Shown here piece after piece: positions 6,547-11,107 of a DNA stretch of 11,107 nucleotides. Made by a program: the position numbers and the translations under genes. The stretch comes from Betaproteobacteria bacterium HGW-Betaproteobacteria-2 (GTDB lineage: Bacteria; Pseudomonadota; Gammaproteobacteria; Burkholderiales; Methylophilaceae). The DNA lies in assembly GCA_002842255.1 (NCBI GenBank), contig PHCM01000033.1, positions 1 through 11,107 of the forward strand, read 5' to 3'. The notes below the pieces were generated by a model. The model had not been told where the DNA came from. It saw only the letters and a list, made by a program, of their open reading frames with translations, and did not search any database. Numbering within the stretch: the first letter of the stretch is position 1; each line of letters opens with the position of its first letter.

Positions 6547-7301
6547 TCGTGCTCGGTGCCGGTTCCAGCGCCGGCACGCCTGTCATTGGTTGCCGCTGCG
6601 AGACATGCATTTCCACTGACAAGCGCAACAAAAGAACCCGATGTTCAGCCGCAATTGTCCTGCCTACAGGTGAAACCATTCTGATCGACACCGGTCCTGA
6701 CTTGAGACAGCAAGCTCTGCGCGAAAGCCTGAACAGGGTCGATGCGGTACTCTATACCCACACGCATGCCGACCATCTGCACGGCATTGATGACTTGCGC
6801 TCGTTTTGCCAGTTACAGCGCCAGCAGATCCCGCTTTACGGCAATCAGGCCACCTTGCAGCATATCGCCGACAAGTTTTCCTATGTGTTGAGAGAACCCA
6901 GTGACTTTTGGGATCTGCCCGTGCTAACTGCAAGGAAAATAAATGCGCCGATGGAGCTTTTTGGTGTCAAAGTCACGCCGATCCCGGTCAAGCATGGCAA
7001 TAGCGATATCCTTGGCTACCGTATCGGCAATATCGGCTATATCACTGATGTATCAGCCATTCCAGAGAGTTCACTGGCTTTGCTTCATGGGCTGGAAGTG
7101 CTGTTGCTGGATTGTTTGCGGTTTAAATCTCATCCAACCCACATCAATCTGGAACAAAGTCTGGAGTATGCTGGTCGTATCAAGGCAGACCAGACTTACC
7201 TGATCCACATGACCCATGAAATTGAATTTACGGCGGTCAGTCAACGCCTGCCGCCTGACGTACGTTTGGCTTATGACGGCATGAGAATCGACACTCGATA
7301 A
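6537..7301 (+). CDS. PhnP-like metallo-beta-lactamase-fold hydrolase
   Basis: A 254-residue MBL-fold metallohydrolase. The dinuclear metal site is visible as HTHADH (75-80), with later candidate ligands His153, Asp171 and a histidine among His224 and His227. The N-terminus has GCRCETC (Cys19, Cys21, Cys24) and a KRTRCS segment, matching the extra structural zinc site of E. coli PhnP, a phosphoribosyl cyclic phosphodiesterase. No phn genes are nearby, so the C-P lyase role is not implied, and the substrate is unknown, perhaps a cyclic phosphodiester or nucleotide. Lipoate/octanoyl-related MBL proteins share this fold. It overlaps tatD by 10 nt and ends the operon; no clear terminator follows. 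Confidence 0.85.
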   Translation: MQLIVLGAGSSAGTPVIGCRCETCISTDKRNKRTRCSAAIVLPTGETILIDTGPDLRQQALRESLNRVDAVLYTHTHADHLHGIDDLRSFCQLQRQQIPLYGNQATLQHIADKFSYVLREPSDFWDLPVLTARKINAPMELFGVKVTPIPVKHGNSDILGYRIGNIGYITDVSAIPESSLALLHGLEVLLLDCLRFKSHPTHINLEQSLEYAGRIKADQTYLIHMTHEIEFTAVSQRLPPDVRLAYDGMRIDTR

Positions 7302-7323
7302 ATCTGCTGCACAATGCAAGCAG

Positions 7324-7352
7324 CTGACAAAAGTGCGATAATCCGACATTAT
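7324..7352 (+). promoter_or_regulatory. Candidate sigma70 promoter for the small exported protein
   Basis: CTGACA (7324-7329, 5 of 6 against TTGACA) and CATTAT (7347-7352, 4 of 6 against TATAAT) are separated by exactly 17 nt. Transcription would start near 7359, leaving a 5' leader of about 25 nt with AGGA at 7374-7377 before the ATG at 7384. This would allow expression independent of the preceding operon. Confidence 0.45.
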
Positions 7353-7383
7353 TTTCAACGCATGACTAGAACTAGGAATAGAT

Positions 7384-7794
7384 ATGCTACTCAGTAAAAA
7401 AACCTGCATCTCACTTGCCGTTATCGGCTCGGTTTTCATGATCAATCCGGTTATCGCAGAACAGGCAACCAACAAAACCAGTACTCAGGCCAAGGCAAAA
7501 AAGACCTATACAGAAGATGAGTTTCTGAATGCATTCAGCGGAAAATCCCGCAAGGCGATTACCGATCAACTGGGTCAGCCTGTGAAAAAAGAACAGGGTG
7601 TCAGACCTTCCGGTGCCAATGCCGCTATTACACAATTGGGCGGCAAGCCAGGCGATACCTCCAAGCCGGTCAATGTCGAGATGTGGTACTACACTGACAT
7701 TGTTCGCTATGACGCCAAACGCACTTACAAGCAGACCGAACTGACCTTTGTGAACGATAAGGTGATGAACATCACCTTCTTCAACAACCGTTAA
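7384..7794 (+). CDS. Small exported protein of unknown function, BamE-like
   Basis: A 136-residue protein I cannot name. Residues 1-25 form a Sec signal peptide: KK at 5-6, a hydrophobic core at about 9-24 and a likely cut after VIA (23-25). Cys8 is too early to be a lipobox cysteine, so it should be a soluble periplasmic protein. A Lys/Thr/Gln/Ala-rich linker (about 27-41) leads to a domain with LNAFSGKSRKAITDQLGQP (48-66), a W-Y-Y motif (101-103) and a final TELTFVNDKVMNITFF strand pair. This pattern (helix, LGxP turn, W-Y strand, closing strand with N-D-K-V) recalls the SmpA/OmlA (BamE) fold, but BamE itself is a lipoprotein. The start has AGGA 6 nt upstream. Similarity to BamE is my inference by eye. 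Confidence 0.8.
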   Translation: MLLSKKTCISLAVIGSVFMINPVIAEQATNKTSTQAKAKKTYTEDEFLNAFSGKSRKAITDQLGQPVKKEQGVRPSGANAAITQLGGKPGDTSKPVNVEMWYYTDIVRYDAKRTYKQTELTFVNDKVMNITFFNNR

Positions 7795-7808
7795 TCCACA
7801 GCCTAACC

Positions 7809-7831
7809 GGATAGGCTTTCATGGCCTATCC
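7809..7831. terminator. Hairpin between convergent genes, possible terminator
   Basis: GGATAGGC (7809-7816) and GCCTATCC (7824-7831) form a perfect 8-bp stem with a 7-nt loop. It covers the stop codon of the minus-strand dehydrogenase and lies 15 nt after the stop of the upstream plus-strand gene. Neither side has a T run, so intrinsic termination would be weak. A GCCTA at 7801-7805 can pair instead with TAGGC at 7812-7816. Confidence 0.4.
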
Positions 7832-8818
7832 CAGTGACGGCACCAGCACCGCAGCACCATTGATGTTTCCTGCCCGCAGGTCATTCATGGCTTCATTGGC
7901 CTGGCTGAGCGGGTAAACCACGGTGTGCGTGCGGACCGGAATACCCGCCGCCAGCGAAAGAAACTCGCTACCATCCTCACGCGTCAGATTGGCGACACTT
8001 CTGATTGTTCTTTCACCCCAGAGCAAGGCATAGGGAAAAGCAGGAATATCTGTCATATGGATACCTGCGCAAACGATAGTGGCCCCTTTGGCGCTGGCCT
8101 TCAGAGCCTTGGGAACCAGTCCGCCTACCGGCGCAAATATCAAAGCAGCGTCCAGCTGCACGGGCGGCATCTCCTGAGACGACCCCGCCCATGATGCTCC
8201 CAGGCTGATAGCGAACTTGCGGGCTTCAACATCATGCTCGCGCGTGAATGCATAAACGCGCCAGCCCTGTGCCAGCGCCACTTGCGTCACCAGGTGCGCA
8301 GCTGCACCAAATCCATAGATGCCCAGATGTTTTCCATTCCCCGCAAGTTTCAGTGCACGATGGCCAATCAGACCAGCGCAGAGCAGGGGAGCGGCACTAC
8401 TGTCAGTGTAGTAATCATCGATCGGGAAGCAATAGCGCTGATCGGCCACAGTCAGCTCCGCAAATCCTCCGTCAATCTGGTAACCGGTAAACCTGGCCTG
8501 ATCACACAGGTTTTCCCTGCCGCTCAGGCAAAAAGCGCATTTTCCACATGTCCAGCCAAGCCAGGGAACGCCTACACGGTCCCCGATCGAAAATTTGTCC
8601 ACCTCGGCGCCTTTATCGATCACTTCACCCACGATTTCGTGCCCCAGTACCAGCGGCAGTTTGGGCTGGGTCAGATCGCCATCAAGAATATGCAGGTCGG
8701 TACGGCATACGCCACATGCCAGCACACGCAGCAGAACCTGGTCACTGGCAGGTGAGGGGTCGGGAATCTCAGTGTAGCGAAGAGGGTGGTTCTGTTGCTC
8801 GAGCAGCATGGCTTTCAT
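7826..8818 (-). CDS. Zinc-dependent alcohol dehydrogenase (MDR family)
   Basis: A 330-residue medium-chain dehydrogenase/reductase that oxidises alcohols or reduces aldehydes with a nicotinamide cofactor. Catalytic zinc ligands are Cys38 in CGVCRTDLH, His60-Glu61 in LGHEIVGE and Cys147 in PLLCAGLIGHRAL. The structural zinc lobe has Cys91, Cys94, Cys97 and Cys105. The cofactor loop reads YGFGAAAH (168-175), the variant seen in the AdhA/CAD2-like subgroup, not plain GxGxxG. Thr192-Arg193 after the second Rossmann strand, with no Asp there, hints at NADP(H), an inference. Substrate unknown. The ATG at 8818 is preceded by an AAGAG site. It is divergent from the stress-protein gene, sharing a 146-nt upstream region in which I find no convincing promoter. 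Confidence 0.93.
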   Translation of the reverse strand: MKAMLLEQQNHPLRYTEIPDPSPASDQVLLRVLACGVCRTDLHILDGDLTQPKLPLVLGHEIVGEVIDKGAEVDKFSIGDRVGVPWLGWTCGKCAFCLSGRENLCDQARFTGYQIDGGFAELTVADQRYCFPIDDYYTDSSAAPLLCAGLIGHRALKLAGNGKHLGIYGFGAAAHLVTQVALAQGWRVYAFTREHDVEARKFAISLGASWAGSSQEMPPVQLDAALIFAPVGGLVPKALKASAKGATIVCAGIHMTDIPAFPYALLWGERTIRSVANLTREDGSEFLSLAAGIPVRTHTVVYPLSQANEAMNDLRAGNINGAAVLVPSLG

Positions 8819-8964
8819 ATCAGGCTCTTAAGCAAAATGCATGGTCATTCAATGTACTACAAGCCAGGATGTGATAAAAGACATGAAATTTGCAGTCACT
8901 GAAGAGCGCAAAAGTTGATAGACTCAAACTGTTGATGTCCGGTATTAAATCTAGGAGAAAAATC

Positions 8965-9384
8965 ATGCACTCGATTCTCGTCCCGGTTGATGGCTCCAAG
9001 CATGCTCTGAATGCATTAAAACATGCCCTTTCCATCCTACAGGCAGGGCTAGCCTCGCAGATACACGTACTCAACGTGCAGCCGATCATCGTTCCGCTCA
9101 GCGACTTTTATGATTACGACATCATTGAGAAAGCCCAACATGACGAGGCGGAGAAAGCCATGCGCTCAGCCTGCAAGCTGCTTGATAAAGCCGGCATCGA
9201 TTACATCAAAGCGTCCAGGATTGGTCCTGTAGCCACGACCATCGTTGACTATGCGAAATCAAAAAAATGCGGCCTGATTATTATGGGCACACGCGGCATG
9301 GGCTCTCTGGGTAGTCTGATCATGGGTTCCACCTCGAATCAGGTAGTACACCTGACAAAACTACCGGTGACACTAGTCAAGTAA
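8965..9384 (+). CDS. Universal stress protein, UspA family, ATP-binding type
   Basis: A 139-residue single Usp domain. The N-terminus HSILVPVDGSKHALNALKHA is the usual first strand, with Asp9 at the nucleotide site. The ATP motif G-2x-G-9x-G-S is intact: Gly108, Gly111, Gly121, Ser122, which places it in the ATP-binding group and not with nucleotide-free E. coli UspA. Such proteins are cytosolic dimers induced by starvation, oxygen limitation or growth arrest; the precise output here is unknown. The frame is open from 8890, but the ATG at 8965 has AGGAG at 8953-8957 with 7-nt spacing and gives the standard start. It is divergent from the alcohol dehydrogenase and convergent with glgP, 16 nt away. 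Confidence 0.95.
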   Translation: MHSILVPVDGSKHALNALKHALSILQAGLASQIHVLNVQPIIVPLSDFYDYDIIEKAQHDEAEKAMRSACKLLDKAGIDYIKASRIGPVATTIVDYAKSKKCGLIIMGTRGMGSLGSLIMGSTSNQVVHLTKLPVTLVK

Positions 9385-9400
9385 GCAGGCTGCAGGCACC

Positions 9401-11107
9401 CTATTTGAAGTACGCCTTGGCAATATACTGCGACAGCATACGCTCGGTATTGAAGAAAGAAGCATTGAGTGCAATGGCGTGACGCATCACCTCGACGTAG
9501 CGGTCCAGTTCATTGCAGTACATCGGCAGGATGACCATTTCCAACTTGTTGTATAGCGCCTCGGCATCTTCATCACGGCTATCCGCGCCTTGTAAGCTGG
9601 CCTCCTTGTGATTGCCGATTGCCCAGCCCGTCACGCCTTCGATGCACCCTTCAGCCCACCATCCATCCAATATGCTCAATGAAGGTACACCGTTGACGGC
9701 CGCCTTCATGCCGCTGGTGCCGGATGCCTCGAGAGGGGGCTGCGGCGTGTTAAGCCAGAGATCGACGCCAGCCGTCATCATCTTTGCAAGATCCATATCG
9801 TAATCTTCCAGATAGACCAGCTTGATCCTGCCCTTGAGTTTTTCCTTGATCTCGTAGATACGCCGAATGACTTCCTTGCCTGTAACATCCTGCGGGTGCG
9901 CCTTACCGGCATAGATCAACTGAAACGGCCCGGTGCGTTGTGCTATCCTGACCAGCCTTTCCACGTCCTGGAACAGCAATTCAGGACGTTTGTAGACCGT
10001 AGCGCGGCGGGCAAAGCCGATTGTAAAGACATCGGTATCGAAATTTTCTCCCATGAGCCTGTTGACCAGTTCGATCAGGTTTTTCTTGACCTGGTTATGC
10101 GCAATGATGACTTCTCGCTTGGAAATATTCAGCGCGTAACGCAAGCTGGCGCTGTCTGCGCGCCAGCCGGGGATGTGTTTGTCGAATAGCGCAGAAAATG
10201 CAGGTGCCGCCCAAGTGGCGGCATGCACGCCGTTGGTAATCGAACGAATGTCGTATTTGGCAAACATCTGCTGCGCCGTATGGCCGTGACTCTTGGCCAC
10301 GCCATTGACGTAATAACTGTTGCCGAGCGCTAGGTAAGTCATGTTCAGCTCACCATTCAGGCAGAACTCATGCTCGCAGTCGGCGAAAACGCCCTTGTAG
10401 CCCGTAATCACCTGATGCACCAGATCCATGGGGAATTTGTCATGGCCGGCCGGCACCGGTGTATGTGTCGTGAAGATGCACTTGGGTTTGACCATTTGCA
10501 CGATCTCCGGCGAGATCATGCGGCTTGTCGGGCCATCTCCCATGTTCCATACTTGTCGAGCCAGTTCGTATGCGAGCTCCAGTGTCAGCAGGGCAGCATG
10601 CCCTTCATTCATGTGGAATCGGCGGATCTCGTTGTAGCCCAGCGCCCGCAGCATGCGCACACCGGCTATACCCAGCACAGCCTCCTGCCAGAGCCGGTAA
10701 CGCATATCTCCACCATACAGGTGATCAGTGATCGTGCGGTCTGCAGTGCTGTTCTCCTCAAGGTCGGTATCGAGGAAATATACCGGTACGACATCATTGC
10801 CGACGCCTTTGACTTCATATCGCCAGGCGCGGACTTTTACTTCCCGCCCTTCAATCTCGATCGAACAACGAGGCTCCATCTCCTGCAACTTGTCAGCCAC
10901 CTGCCAGGAAACATCCTCCTCGCTCTGCCAGCCGTTGGCATCAAGATGTTGATGAAAATAACCCTTGCGATGGAGCAGGGTGACGACCACCATCGGGATA
11001 CCCTGATCTGCGGCCGAACGTACGGTATCTCCAGCGAGAATACCAAGACCACCCGCATAGGTCGGGATAGCTTCATCCAGCCCGATCTCCATAGTGAAAT
11101 ACGCTAT
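9401..11107 (-). CDS. glgP: Alpha-glucan (glycogen/starch) phosphorylase, short form, 5' end cut by window
   Basis: GT35 PLP enzyme that removes glucose 1-phosphate from the ends of glycogen or maltodextrin using phosphate. The frame runs off the window at 11107: five codons (I-A-Y-F-T) precede the Met at 11090-11092, and IAYFxME is internal in this family, so that Met is not the start. Counting from it, visible motifs are TYAGGLGILAGD (11-22), RFHMNEGHAALL (158-169), FTTHTPVPAGHD (207-218), SITNGVHAATW (284-294) and the PLP-lysine block EASGTSGMK (455-463), with Lys463 at 9704-9706. The 568 visible residues suggest only the first few are missing, the short TIGR02094-like form, not the roughly 800-residue E. 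coli MalP/GlgP type. No other glycogen genes are visible. Confidence 0.95.
   Translation of the reverse strand: MAYFTMEIGLDEAIPTYAGGLGILAGDTVRSAADQGIPMVVVTLLHRKGYFHQHLDANGWQSEEDVSWQVADKLQEMEPRCSIEIEGREVKVRAWRYEVKGVGNDVVPVYFLDTDLEENSTADRTITDHLYGGDMRYRLWQEAVLGIAGVRMLRALGYNEIRRFHMNEGHAALLTLELAYELARQVWNMGDGPTSRMISPEIVQMVKPKCIFTTHTPVPAGHDKFPMDLVHQVITGYKGVFADCEHEFCLNGELNMTYLALGNSYYVNGVAKSHGHTAQQMFAKYDIRSITNGVHAATWAAPAFSALFDKHIPGWRADSASLRYALNISKREVIIAHNQVKKNLIELVNRLMGENFDTDVFTIGFARRATVYKRPELLFQDVERLVRIAQRTGPFQLIYAGKAHPQDVTGKEVIRRIYEIKEKLKGRIKLVYLEDYDMDLAKMMTAGVDLWLNTPQPPLEASGTSGMKAAVNGVPSLSILDGWWAEGCIEGVTGWAIGNHKEASLQGADSRDEDAEALYNKLEMVILPMYCNELDRYVEVMRHAIALNASFFNTERMLSQYIAKAYFK

Noticed and set aside
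6556..6577. Inverted repeat GTGCCGG/CCGGCAC at the start of the MBL gene
   Set aside because: Only 7 bp, in GC-rich coding DNA for a conserved GAGSSAGTP segment; explained by codon content.
7306..7324. Possible terminator hairpin (GCTGC/GCAGC) after the MBL-fold gene
   Set aside because: A 5-bp stem with a 9-nt loop and no T-tract is too weak to call.
8234..8755. Plus-strand frame of 173 codons
   Set aside because: Antisense shadow of the zinc alcohol dehydrogenase, whose zinc-ligand motifs are intact on the minus strand.
8915..8928. FNR/Anr-like box upstream of the universal stress protein
   Set aside because: Only the left half-site TTGAT matches; the right half ATCAA is absent at the required spacing.
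1..11107. Mobile elements, CRISPR arrays, tRNA or rRNA genes
   Set aside because: No transposase, regularly spaced repeats, terminal inverted repeats or RNA gene signatures were seen; genes are intact and follow conserved order.

Overview
The window holds an ordinary, densely packed proteobacterial chromosome segment. The order acpP-fabF-pabC-mltG-tmk-holB-pilZ-tatD is the conserved fatty-acid/housekeeping cluster of Gamma- and Betaproteobacteria. The pilZ gene between holB and tatD, a delta-prime subunit that keeps a P-loop lysine, and the general protein style point to a betaproteobacterium, perhaps Nitrosomonadales such as Methylophilaceae or Gallionellaceae. That finer placement is a low-confidence inference. 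I see no insertion sequence, prophage, tRNA, rRNA or CRISPR array.

Layout: (1) 23-1554, acpP and fabF, the end of the fatty-acid synthesis operon, separated by a perfect 10-bp hairpin. (2) 1555-1918, a 364-nt gene-free stretch. It contains an AT-rich core (1681-1740, 85% A+T), a possible promoter, a perfect IHF consensus, several DnaA-box-like 9-mers and a very strong hairpin plus T-tract terminator. (3) 1919-7301, a tight plus-strand operon of pabC (p-aminobenzoate), mltG (murein lytic transglycosylase), tmk (dTMP kinase), holB (DNA polymerase III delta-prime), pilZ (type IV pilus), tatD (metal-dependent DNase) and a PhnP-like metallo-beta-lactamase-fold hydrolase. Gaps are 20 nt or less and two gene pairs overlap. 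(4) 7384-7794, a small exported protein with a BamE-like look and its own candidate promoter. (5) 7826-8818 on the minus strand, a zinc alcohol dehydrogenase, divergent from (6) 8965-9384, a universal stress protein. (7) 9401-11107 on the minus strand, a short-form alpha-glucan phosphorylase cut by the window edge.

The first two thirds are core growth genes: lipid, folate and cell-wall metabolism, dTTP supply and the replisome clamp loader. The last third looks like a carbon-storage, redox and stress group. The most interesting signal is non-coding: the 1555-1918 region combines DnaA-like boxes, an IHF match and an attenuator-like terminator just upstream of the operon carrying tmk and holB. 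This is a hypothesis from motif reading, not an established system.
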